19,978 nucleotides of DNA from DASWRT01 sp036403035 (GTDB lineage Bacteria > Pseudomonadota > Alphaproteobacteria > ATCC43930 > CGMCC-115725). Positions within the stretch are counted from its first letter, which is position 1. Each line of letters begins with the position of its first letter. A program made the translations under genes and the position numbers. The DNA is taken from the NCBI GenBank assembly GCA_036403035.1, contig DASWRT010000118.1, forward strand, positions 1 through 19,978. The letters run 5' to 3'. Below, in pieces: positions 7,056-13,746 of this stretch. The notes under the pieces were generated by a model. The model was not told where the DNA came from and made no database searches. It saw only the letters and a program-made list of their open reading frames with translations.

Positions 7056-8348
7056 CTACGCCACCTTGCTTTCCGGCGGCGACATCACCCTGACCCGGGC
7101 CTGCTGCATGAAGGCTCCGCGCAGCGGTTTCAGCGCGAACATCGCGAGCAGCGCCGCGACCGTATTGAAGGCGACGGCGATCATGAACACCGCCTGCCAG
7201 CCGTAACCCGCCGCGATGATGCTCGCAAACGGGACCAGCAGCGAGGCCGTGCCTTTCGCCGTGTAGAGCATGCCGGCGTTGGTGGTGGCGAACTTCGAGC
7301 CGAACGTGTCGCCGCAGGTCGCCGGGAACAGGCTGTAGATCTCGCCGAACACGCCGAAGAACAGCGCCGTCAGCAGCACGAACAGCATCGGATTGTGGCC
7401 GTACTGACTGAGCAGCGTCAGCGACACGGCGCCGATCGCGAAGGCGATGAACATCGTGTTCTCGCGGCCGATCTGATCGGACACCCAACCGAAGAACGGC
7501 CGGCCGAACCCGTCGAAGATCCGGTCGAGCGAGATCGCCATGGTGAGGGCCGCGAACTGCAATCCGGCGATGCTCACCGGCACGTCGGCGATCTTGTAGT
7601 CCGCCGCGATCGGCGCGATCTGCGCCGCCGCCATCAGGCCGCCCGACGCGACCAGCACGAACATCAGGTACATCAGCCAGAACACCGGGGCCGCCAGGAC
7701 CTGCTTGGGCTCGTATTCGACGCGGCTCTGCGCGACCTTCGCCTGAGAGGGCGCCACCATGCCGGCCCGCGGCTTCCGCAGGAACCATGACAGCGCGAAG
7801 ATCACGACGCCCTGGCCGATTCCGAACGTCAGGAACGCGGCTTCGTAGCCCTGGGCATGAATCATATTGGCGATCGGGATCACGGTCAGCGCGGCGCCGG
7901 CGCCGAACCCCGCCGCCGTGGCGCCGGCCGCAAGCCCGCGCCGGTCCGGAAACCATTTCAACGCGTTGCCGACGCACGTGCCGTAGACGGCGCCGGCCCC
8001 GACGCCGGCAATCACCGCGGCGGCATAGAGCATCATCAGCGAGGAGGCGTAGGCGTTTATCACCCAGGCCGCCGCGACCATGAAGCTGCCGAACATGACC
8101 ACGATGCGCGGGCCGTAGCGGTCCACGAACCAGCCTTCGATCGGCACGAGCCATGTTTCGGTGAACACGAAGACCGAAAACGCGACCTGGATCGCCGCGC
8201 GTCCCCAATGGAACTTCGCGTCGATCGGGTTGACGAACAGGGTCCAGCCGTATTGCAGGTTGGCGATCATCGCCATGCAGATGATGCCGACCATCAGCTG
8301 CAGCCAACGATTGCCGAGTAGACCATTCTCGCTAGGGAGATCTCTCAA
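7056..8348 (-). CDS. oxlT: MFS antiporter of the oxalate/formate (OxlT) type
   Basis: A 430-aa, 12-helix major facilitator. Family features: YGWTLFVNPI in helix 1, the motif-A-like loop DRYGPRIVV (77-85), GVGAGAVYGTCVGNALKWFPDRRGLAAG (116-143), and SLDRIFDGFGRPFFGWVSDQIGREN (273-297). R276 and K365 (LYTAKGTAS) sit where OxlT uses Arg and Lys in its central cavity to bind the oxalate dianion, which supports a dicarboxylate/formate substrate; the equivalence is my alignment by eye. The start is TTG at 8348, with GGAGG 5 nt upstream; no ATG before the first helix is suitable. No formyl-CoA transferase or oxalyl-CoA decarboxylase gene is in the window, so the exact substrate is open. It ends in a strong terminator. 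GTAT...ATAC dyads lie 80-215 bp upstream. Confidence 0.87.
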   Translation of the reverse strand: MRDLPSENGLLGNRWLQLMVGIICMAMIANLQYGWTLFVNPIDAKFHWGRAAIQVAFSVFVFTETWLVPIEGWFVDRYGPRIVVMFGSFMVAAAWVINAYASSLMMLYAAAVIAGVGAGAVYGTCVGNALKWFPDRRGLAAGATAAGFGAGAALTVIPIANMIHAQGYEAAFLTFGIGQGVVIFALSWFLRKPRAGMVAPSQAKVAQSRVEYEPKQVLAAPVFWLMYLMFVLVASGGLMAAAQIAPIAADYKIADVPVSIAGLQFAALTMAISLDRIFDGFGRPFFGWVSDQIGRENTMFIAFAIGAVSLTLLSQYGHNPMLFVLLTALFFGVFGEIYSLFPATCGDTFGSKFATTNAGMLYTAKGTASLLVPFASIIAAGYGWQAVFMIAVAFNTVAALLAMFALKPLRGAFMQQARVRVMSPPESKVA

Positions 8349-8429
8349 CGTTTCCTCCGTGTCGTGAGCCGAGGCTGTGCCGCCTTCTTGTCCGCTGTGC
8401 CGCCTCCTGAGACAGGCATGCGCAATTCT

Positions 8430-8562
8430 GTATGTGATATACCAGCAGAATGCATCGAAATGCCGCTGGAAGCTAGTGCGATCATGCGGTCCCCAATGTT
8501 TGTTATTCGTGGCCGTCCGCTGCGCATCCCATCACACGTATATATTCAGCGCCGTATGATAC
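8430..8562. promoter_or_regulatory. GTAT...ATAC dyads upstream of oxlT-like gene
   Basis: Two related palindromes: GTATGTGATATAC (8430-8442; GTAT-5-ATAC) and GTATGATAC (8554-8562; GTAT-1-ATAC), in an AT-richer stretch between the oxlT start (8348) and the next minus-strand gene (stop at 8614). GTAT/ATAC half-sites are typical of GntR/FCD regulators. Ligand-controlled regulation of the transporter is an inference. Otherwise 8349-8613 holds no gene I can support. Confidence 0.35.
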
Positions 8563-8613
8563 AGCGTGTCCGGTTGCGCCTACGGTCGCCGAAGACCGTG
8601 TGCAAAGCGGCGG

Positions 8614-8814
8614 TTATCTCTGATTCGCAGCGTCGATCGTCCGGACCAGCTCCGATACGGGAATCGCGAGCGCCGCAGCCAGCTCCTCAAGCAGCGCCGC
8701 CTCGCCGCTGTGGCGGTCGACCGGCAGGCCGAGTTCCTGAAGCCACGCGGTCACGAGCGGGATGCCGTCGCGCACGTGGCGCTCCAGCACCAATGGCGGG
8801 ATGGGCACAGCCAT
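8614..8814 (-). CDS. Small hypothetical protein
   Basis: A 66-aa protein with ATG at 8814, starting 10 bp after the stop of the lipoprotein-like gene and in the same direction, so probably one transcript. The sequence reads MAVPIPPLVLERHVRDGIPL, then TAWLQELGLPVDRHSGEAAL, then an amphipathic helical region LLEELAAALAIPVSELVRTI. It has no signal peptide and no membrane span. The tail, with its 'LAIPVSELV' turn, resembles the end of a small helical regulator domain, but I do not recognise a family. The Shine-Dalgarno is weak (AGG about 5-7 nt upstream), suggesting coupling to the upstream gene. Confidence 0.5.
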   Translation of the reverse strand: MAVPIPPLVLERHVRDGIPLVTAWLQELGLPVDRHSGEAALLEELAAALAIPVSELVRTIDAANQR

Positions 8815-8824
8815 TGCGACCTGC

Positions 8825-9094
8825 TCAGCGCTGCTGCGGCGAAACGATGGCGAAGCCGCGTGTCCGATGCTCCCGGATGCACTCGTCCATCTCGATCATC
8901 CGGGCTCTGCTCGGCTCGCCGAACGCCGGATAATAGATACTGCACGACGTTGCTTCGCCGGTCTTGGGATTCTGCATATCGACGCTCTTGCTGGTGCAGG
9001 AGACGCACGGCAGGACGATGGCCGCCGCCAGCCATGTCGACCGAAAACCGCCGCGATGACGGTCGCGTGCGCACCCGGATCTCATTTCCGGCAT
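8825..9094 (-). CDS. Small lipoprotein-like exported protein
   Basis: An 89-aa protein; ATG at 9094 (alternative ATG at 9085). A basic N-region (RDRHRGGFR) is followed by a hydrophobic core STWLAAAIVLP and the Cys in CVSC-TSK, a near-lipobox. The mature part has the pattern C...SVDMQNPKTGEATSC, then ECIREHRTRGFAIV. This is like small alphaproteobacterial lipoproteins with a 'V.LTNPKTGE.V.C ... C...Y...GY' pattern, in which two Cys may form a disulfide. Its location would be periplasmic and membrane-anchored; the function is unknown. The position -3 of the lipobox is Cys rather than Leu, so plain Sec cleavage is possible. It is followed at once by the 66-aa gene. Confidence 0.58.
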   Translation of the reverse strand: MPEMRSGCARDRHRGGFRSTWLAAAIVLPCVSCTSKSVDMQNPKTGEATSCSIYYPAFGEPSRARMIEMDECIREHRTRGFAIVSPQQR

Positions 9095-9214
9095 ATCCTC
9101 GTCCCGCTCCCCCCGATGCGCCCCTCAGGGCAATTTTAAAGCCTGTCCCAGTCTCCCGAGCTAGGGCCCCAAGGTTGCCACAAGCTGCGCGCGGGTTCAC
9201 CTGTTCCGGCCTAA

Positions 9215-9538
9215 GAGCCTATCCCAGGAGGCCGCCGTGGTCTGCGTTGCGCCGTGACGTCCGGCGGTCAGGCGCGCGGCCGCAGGCGATGCCGGGACAT
9301 CGGCAAGGCCGTGCGGCGCAGCCGCCGGGCGTCGGAGCGCAACCCGCAGGGACGCGGCGTCGTGCCGCCGGGATGCGTCGCACGTCGCTTGCGATGTCCC
9401 GGCATCGCGGCGCGCCTCTCGCGCAAGCAGAGCTTGCGCTGACGGCGGCAGGCGAAGCGGAGCTTCGCTGAGAGCCGCGCTCCTACCCGGCGGCACGACA
9501 CCGCGTCGCAGACCATGACGGCCTACTGGGATAGGCTC
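9215..9538. mobile_element. 324-bp MITE-like element with long inverted ends
   Basis: The ends are perfect inverted repeats, GAGCCTATCCCAG (9215-9227) and CTGGGATAGGCTC (9526-9538), flanked on both sides by TAA (9212-9214, 9539-9541), a likely 3-bp target duplication. The repeats continue imperfectly for about 35-40 bp inward. Inside is a perfect 16-bp inverted repeat CGATGCCGGGACATCG (9287-9302 with 9392-9407), a 22-bp repeat with one mismatch (9351-9372 with 9486-9507), and small hairpins at 9421-9439 and 9452-9468. No transposase is present. End sequence and TNA duplication recall the IS5-superfamily (IS1031-like); that assignment is inference. Confidence 0.75.
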
Positions 9539-9557
9539 TAAGTAAGGTTCGTCCGAC

Positions 9558-9601
9558 AGGCGCAGCATCCCTTCCACGAAGGGGCGCTGCGCCTTTGCTT
9601 T
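9558..9601 (+). terminator. Orphan strong terminator-like hairpin
   Basis: AGGCGCAGC (9558-9566) pairs perfectly with GCTGCGCCT (9586-9594). The stem continues inward through one A/C mismatch and a T-G wobble to CCCTT/AAGGG (9569-9573 with 9579-9583) with a 5-nt loop. TTTGCTTT follows on the plus strand. No plus-strand gene lies upstream, so what it terminates is unclear. The rest of 9602-9799 has no gene; it holds a bulged dyad (9685-9715) and a small perfect hairpin (9755-9769) ahead of the GMC gene. Confidence 0.6.
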
Positions 9602-9799
9602 CGCCGTCGTCCTCCGCAGGCCGGATGACGCCTGCCGGCTATCGCTCGCCGATAATGTCAGAACCCGCCGATCGCGGTACCATAACGGTGTGTCATGCGT
9701 CTTCCGTGACACCGTATCGTCGTCGATGCCAAAGCGCTGGCCGCCGCCTGCCGACAGCCGTTGCGGCTGACATCGCGACCAAGGCCGAGGGGGACGGTC

Positions 9800-11434
9800 A
9801 TGAAAGCGACCGCGACGGACGCATACGATTACGTTATCGTCGGGGCCGGTTCGGCTGGCTGCGTGCTCGCCAACCGGCTGAGCGCCGATCCCGATTGCAA
9901 CGTGCTGCTGCTCGAAGCGGGCGGGCCGGACGACTCCTTCCTGATCCATATGCCCGCCGCCATCGCGCGGCTCCACGCGCCGCGGTTCAACTGGCGCTAC
10001 AAGACCGTACCGCAGGACTCGATGCAGGGCCGGCGCATGTACTGCCCGCGCGGCAAGACGCTCGGCGGCTCAAGCTCGATCAACGCGATGATCTATATCC
10101 GCGGGCAGGCGCGGGACTACGATCAGTGGCGGCAGCTCGACAATGTCGGTTGGGGCTATGAGGACGTGCTGCCGTTCTTCCGCAAGGCGGAGCGCAACGA
10201 ACGTCTGAACGACCGGTGGCACGGCGCAGACGGGCCGCTGAACGTCGCCGACCAACGCTACACGAACCCGCTCAGCAAAGTGTTCGTCGAGGCGGCGCAG
10301 GAAGTCGGGATCGCCTACAACCCGGATTTCAACGGCGCGATGCAGCACGGATGCGGCCTGTACCAGCTCACGCAGAAGGGCGGGAAGCGATGGAGCGCCG
10401 CCGCCGCCTATCTGCGCGGCGTGCTCGACCGTCCCAACCTGACCATCGCGACCCATGCCACTGCGACGCGTATCCTGGTCGAACGCGGCTGTGCGGTCGG
10501 CGTCGAGTACGACCACAAGGGCCGGCGTGCGACGGCGCGAGCCGGGCGCGAGGTCCTGCTGGCGTCCGGCGCCATCAACTCGCCGCATCTCCTGCTGCTC
10601 TCCGGCATCGGGCCGGCGGACGAGCTGCGCGCGGCCGGGGTCGCTGTCGTGCACGACCTGCCGGGGGTCGGGAAGAACCTTCAGGATCACATCAACGTCA
10701 ACGTGCTCGCCTCCTGCACGCGGCCGATCACGCTCGACGGGCTCGGCTCCGGCCTCGCGTCGCTCCGCGTCGCGCTGCAGTTCGCGCTGTTCAAGACCGG
10801 CCCCGGCGCGAGCAACGTCGCCGAGGCCGGCGCCTTCGTCAGCAGCCGGGGCGACGACGAGGCGCCGGACATCCAGTACCATTTCCTTCCGGCTCTGGTG
10901 GTCAATCACGGGCGCACGAAGCTCGAAGGGCGCGGCGTGACGCTTCATGCCTGCTGCCTACGGCCGGAAAGCCGCGGCGAGATCCGGCTCGCCAGCAACC
11001 GCTGGTCGGACCCGCCGCTCATCGATCCGAACTATCTCGCCTCCCGCCACGACCTCGACGTGCTGATCGCCGGGCTGCGGCGGGGCCGCGTGATCCTCGC
11101 CGCGAAAGCGTTCGCACCCTATCTCGGCGGCGAGCGCCTGCCCGGCGCCGCCTGCCGGTCGGACGCCGAGCTGGAGGAGTTCGTCCGGCGCACCGCGGAG
11201 ACCGAATACCACCCGGTCGGCACCTGCAAGATGGGCGGCGACGAGCTGGCCGTCGTCGACGACAGCCTGCGCGTCCGCGGTCTCGCCGGGCTCCGCGTGG
11301 TCGATGCGTCGATCATGCCGACGCTGATCAGCGGCAATACCAACGCGCCGACGATCATGATCGCGGAGAAAGGCGCCGCCATGGTCCTGGCGGAGACAGG
11401 GGGCGAGGAGGCAGTGCGGGTGGCCGCTGCCTGA
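9800..11434 (+). CDS. GMC family FAD-dependent oxidoreductase (choline dehydrogenase-like)
   Basis: A 544-aa flavoenzyme. The ATG at 9800 has GAGGGGGA just upstream and places the FAD-binding YDYVIVGAGSAGCVLANRLS at residues 9-28 (GxGxxG Rossmann motif). GMC signature 1 is KTLGGSSSINAMIYIRG (about 89-105) and signature 2 is GAINSPHLLLLSGIGP (about 255-270). The catalytic pair is seen as H471 in YHPVGTCKMG and N515 in SGNTNAPT, 44 residues apart as in choline oxidase. Known role: oxidises primary or secondary alcohols (choline, long-chain alcohols, PEG) to aldehydes, passing electrons via FAD. The substrate cannot be told from sequence. No betB or betI gene is near, which argues against a standard betaine operon. 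It is probably cytoplasmic (no signal peptide). tlyA follows 62 bp downstream but is unlikely to be functionally linked. Confidence 0.94.
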   Translation: MKATATDAYDYVIVGAGSAGCVLANRLSADPDCNVLLLEAGGPDDSFLIHMPAAIARLHAPRFNWRYKTVPQDSMQGRRMYCPRGKTLGGSSSINAMIYIRGQARDYDQWRQLDNVGWGYEDVLPFFRKAERNERLNDRWHGADGPLNVADQRYTNPLSKVFVEAAQEVGIAYNPDFNGAMQHGCGLYQLTQKGGKRWSAAAAYLRGVLDRPNLTIATHATATRILVERGCAVGVEYDHKGRRATARAGREVLLASGAINSPHLLLLSGIGPADELRAAGVAVVHDLPGVGKNLQDHINVNVLASCTRPITLDGLGSGLASLRVALQFALFKTGPGASNVAEAGAFVSSRGDDEAPDIQYHFLPALVVNHGRTKLEGRGVTLHACCLRPESRGEIRLASNRWSDPPLIDPNYLASRHDLDVLIAGLRRGRVILAAKAFAPYLGGERLPGAACRSDAELEEFVRRTAETEYHPVGTCKMGGDELAVVDDSLRVRGLAGLRVVDASIMPTLISGNTNAPTIMIAEKGAAMVLAETGGEEAVRVAAA

Positions 11435-11496
11435 CCTGCGCCGCCCCACCTCTCTGCCGGGCTGGGCGCAGCGGGCAGGCGTGCTATACCGGCATC

Positions 11497-12297
11497 ATGC
11501 CGTCCCGCAAGCCGCAGCAGCTACGCCTCGACCAGTTGATCGTCGAGCGCGGCCTTGCCGAGAGCCGCGCCAAGGCGCAGGCGCTCGTCATTGCCGGGCT
11601 CGTCTATGCCGGGGAGCGGCGCCTCGACAAGCCAGGGCAGGCGCTGCCGGAGGATGCGACGATCGAGGTTCGCGGGCGGGATCACCCCTGGGTCTCGCGC
11701 GGCGGCGTCAAGCTCGCGCACGCGCTCGACGCCTTCGGCGTCGACCCGGCGGGCGCCGTGGCGCTCGATATCGGGGCGTCGACGGGCGGCTTTACCGACG
11801 TGCTGCTGACGCGCGGCGCCGCCAGGGTCTATGCGGTCGATGTCGGGCACGGGCAGCTCGCCTGGAAGCTGCGTCAGGACCCGCGCGTGGTGGTGCTGGA
11901 GCGGACGAACGCGCGCCATCTCACCGCGGCCGAGATTCCGGAGCCGCCGGACCTCGTGGTCTGCGACGCCAGCTTCATCGGCCTGCGCACCGTGCTGCCG
12001 GCGGCGCTCGCGCTCGCCGCCGGGCCGGATGCGCGGCTCATCGCTCTCATCAAGCCGCAGTTCGAAGTCGGAAAGGAGCGGGTCGGCAAGGGCGGCGTCG
12101 TCCGCGATCCGGCGTTGCACCCCGAGGTATGCGACACGATCGTGTCGTGGCTCGCCGGTGAGATGGGCTGGCATGTGGAGGGCGTTGCCGAGAGCCCGAT
12201 CCTCGGGCCGGAAGGCAACAAGGAATTCCTCGTCGTCGCGCGGCGCGGCGGCGGCGGCGAGCCGCGGGACGCGGCGGCCGGGATGTCCGCGCCATGA
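11497..12297 (+). CDS. tlyA: TlyA family rRNA 2'-O-methyltransferase
   Basis: A 266-aa protein of the usual family length. It has an N-terminal S4 RNA-binding domain (residues 9-65: LRLDQLIVERGLAESRAKAQ, then VYAGERRLDKPG), a linker WVSRGGVKL, then an FtsJ-type Rossmann methyltransferase with SAM motif ALDIGASTGGFTDVLL (89-104). The K-D-K-E catalytic tetrad of ribose 2'-O-methyltransferases is visible as K72, D157 (VVCDASF), K186 (ALIKPQFE) and E243 (NKEFLVV). Characterised TlyA proteins methylate 16S C1409 and/or 23S C1920; loss gives capreomycin resistance. In many bacteria tlyA lies next to dxs; here it is instead coupled to the next RNA methyltransferase by a 4-nt overlap. The start at 11497 precedes the S4 domain directly. 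Confidence 0.95.
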   Translation: MPSRKPQQLRLDQLIVERGLAESRAKAQALVIAGLVYAGERRLDKPGQALPEDATIEVRGRDHPWVSRGGVKLAHALDAFGVDPAGAVALDIGASTGGFTDVLLTRGAARVYAVDVGHGQLAWKLRQDPRVVVLERTNARHLTAAEIPEPPDLVVCDASFIGLRTVLPAALALAAGPDARLIALIKPQFEVGKERVGKGGVVRDPALHPEVCDTIVSWLAGEMGWHVEGVAESPILGPEGNKEFLVVARRGGGGEPRDAAAGMSAP

Positions 12298-13655
12298 GGC
12301 GGCGCCAGTCCCGGCTGGCGCGTGCCGCGGCGGCGCTGCCGGCCGAAACCGTCGACCTCACGATTGAGCGCGTCGGCGCGCGGGGCGATGGCATCGCTCG
12401 CGGTCATGACGGCGAGCCCGTCTTCGTGCCGTTCACCGTGCCCGGCGACCGCGTGCGCGTGCGGCTCGGGCCGAGGCGCGGCGAGGGCAGGGCGGCCGCG
12501 CTGCTGGACGTCGTTGCCGCCGGGCCGGGCCGGCGGAACCCGCCCTGTGCGCAGTTCGGGCGCTGCGGCGGCTGCACGCTTCAGCATCTCGACGACGATC
12601 TCTACGCTGCGGCGAAGCTCGACGCGCTCCACGCGGCGATGCGGCGGCACGGGCTCGATCCCGGGGTGATCGAGCCTTTGCATCGCGTCCCGCCGGGGAC
12701 GCGCCGGCGTGCCCGGCTGTCCTTCGTCCGCCGTGGCGGCAGACAGGGCGGCGGCAAGGCCGTCCTGATCGGCTTCAACGCGCGCGAAAGCCACGACGTC
12801 GTCGACCTCGCCGCCGGCTGTGCCGTCCTGCATCCGGCGCTGGCCGCTCTCGTCGAGCCGCTGCGCGACCTCGGCGCGTCGGTGCTGGCGCCGGGCGAAG
12901 CGGGCGCAGCCGCCGTCACCCTGACCGAGACCGGCGTCGACGCGCTGATCGACCTGCCGCGCCTGCCCGACATAGCGGCGCTGGAGGCGCTTGCGTCCTT
13001 CGCCGAGGCGCAGGATCTGGCGCGACTCGCCTGGCGTGCGCCCGGCCATGGCGAGCCGATGCCCGCCGCGGTGCGCCGGCCGCCGCGGGCCGTGATCGCC
13101 GGCGTCGCCGTCGATCTGCCGACAGACGGCTTCCTGCAAGCTGCCGTCGAAGGCGAGGCGGTCCTCACGGAGGCGGTGCTCGACGCGGTCGGCGCCGATG
13201 CTTCCCGGCCGCGGGTCGCCGACCTCTTCGCCGGGGTCGGCACGTTCACCTTCGCGCTGGCGGCCCGCAACGCCGCGGTCCATGCCGTCGAAGGCGCGGC
13301 GCCGGCGCTCGCCGCGCTGAAGGACGCGGCCGACCGAGCGGGTCTCGCGGGGCGCGTCACGGCCGAACGGCGCGATCTCGATGCGCGGCCGCTCCTCGCG
13401 AACGAACTGCGCCGGTTCGACGCCGCCGTGTTCGACCCGCCGCGCGCCGGAGCCGCGGCGCAGGCGGCCTCTCTGGCGCAATCGCCGGTGCCGCGCGTCG
13501 CCGCGGTGTCCTGCAACCCGGCGACCTTCGCCCGCGACGCCCGCCTTCTCGTCGACGGCGGCTACCGCCTGCGCTGGGTCCGGCCGGTCGATCAGTTCGT
13601 GTGGTCGGCGCACCTGGAGCTGGTGGCGGGTTTCGACCGTCGCCTTACCGAGTAA
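12294..13655 (+). CDS. Fe-S cluster RNA m5U methyltransferase (RlmD/RumA-TrmA family)
   Basis: A 453-aa protein. A TRAM domain lies at about residues 18-75 (ETVDLTIERVGARGDGIARG, then PFTVPGDRVRV). The 4Fe-4S ligands C85, C91 and C94 (Cx5Cx2C) and C176 are all present, as in RumA/RlmD. The class I methyltransferase domain has SAM motif DLFAGVGTF starting at D310, DPPRAG at 381-386, and the catalytic nucleophile C407 in VSCNPATFARD. The family makes 5-methyluridine in 23S rRNA (U1939 or U747) or tRNA U54; alphaproteobacteria often have a single homologue of uncertain target, so I give no symbol. The ATG at 12294 overlaps the tlyA stop (ATGA), giving a coupled two-gene RNA-modification operon. 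A weak GC hairpin follows the stop. Confidence 0.94.
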   Translation: MRRRQSRLARAAAALPAETVDLTIERVGARGDGIARGHDGEPVFVPFTVPGDRVRVRLGPRRGEGRAAALLDVVAAGPGRRNPPCAQFGRCGGCTLQHLDDDLYAAAKLDALHAAMRRHGLDPGVIEPLHRVPPGTRRRARLSFVRRGGRQGGGKAVLIGFNARESHDVVDLAAGCAVLHPALAALVEPLRDLGASVLAPGEAGAAAVTLTETGVDALIDLPRLPDIAALEALASFAEAQDLARLAWRAPGHGEPMPAAVRRPPRAVIAGVAVDLPTDGFLQAAVEGEAVLTEAVLDAVGADASRPRVADLFAGVGTFTFALAARNAAVHAVEGAAPALAALKDAADRAGLAGRVTAERRDLDARPLLANELRRFDAAVFDPPRAGAAAQAASLAQSPVPRVAAVSCNPATFARDARLLVDGGYRLRWVRPVDQFVWSAHLELVAGFDRRLTE

Positions 13656-13746
13656 ACGGGTAAGCGGACCGGTCGGGGGAGGACCGGACAGGCGCTGCCC
13701 TCGTTAACCTGGTATAAGCGGCGTTCATGATCGGAGCAGGAGGCGC

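Noticed and set aside
5797..8307. Very long minus-strand open frame of more than 800 codons
   Set aside because: It covers the antisense of the AI-2E permease and a shifted frame of the oxlT-like gene, with Arg/Asp/Gly-rich low-complexity sequence. It is typical of GC-rich shadow frames.
9421..9468. Tandem small hairpins GCGCAAGC-AGA-GCTTGCGC and GCGAAGC-GGA-GCTTCGC as a CRISPR-like or REP array
   Set aside because: There are only two, with different sequence and no regular spacers, and they lie inside the MITE-like element, so they are described as part of it.
10216..11496. Upstream extension of the tlyA frame to position 10216
   Set aside because: It runs inside the GMC oxidoreductase gene in another frame with shadow-like Arg/Pro/Ala composition. 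The TlyA S4 domain begins right after the ATG at 11497.
11874..13613. A 579-codon minus-strand open frame opposite the RNA methyltransferase
   Set aside because: Its composition is an antisense shadow. The plus strand carries complete Fe-S, SAM and catalytic Cys motifs.
13644..13687. Hairpins after the RNA methyltransferase gene (CTTACC/GGTAAG and CCGGTC/GACCGG) as a terminator
   Set aside because: The first spans the stop codon and both stems are only 6 bp with no T-run. They are too weak to call in GC-rich DNA.
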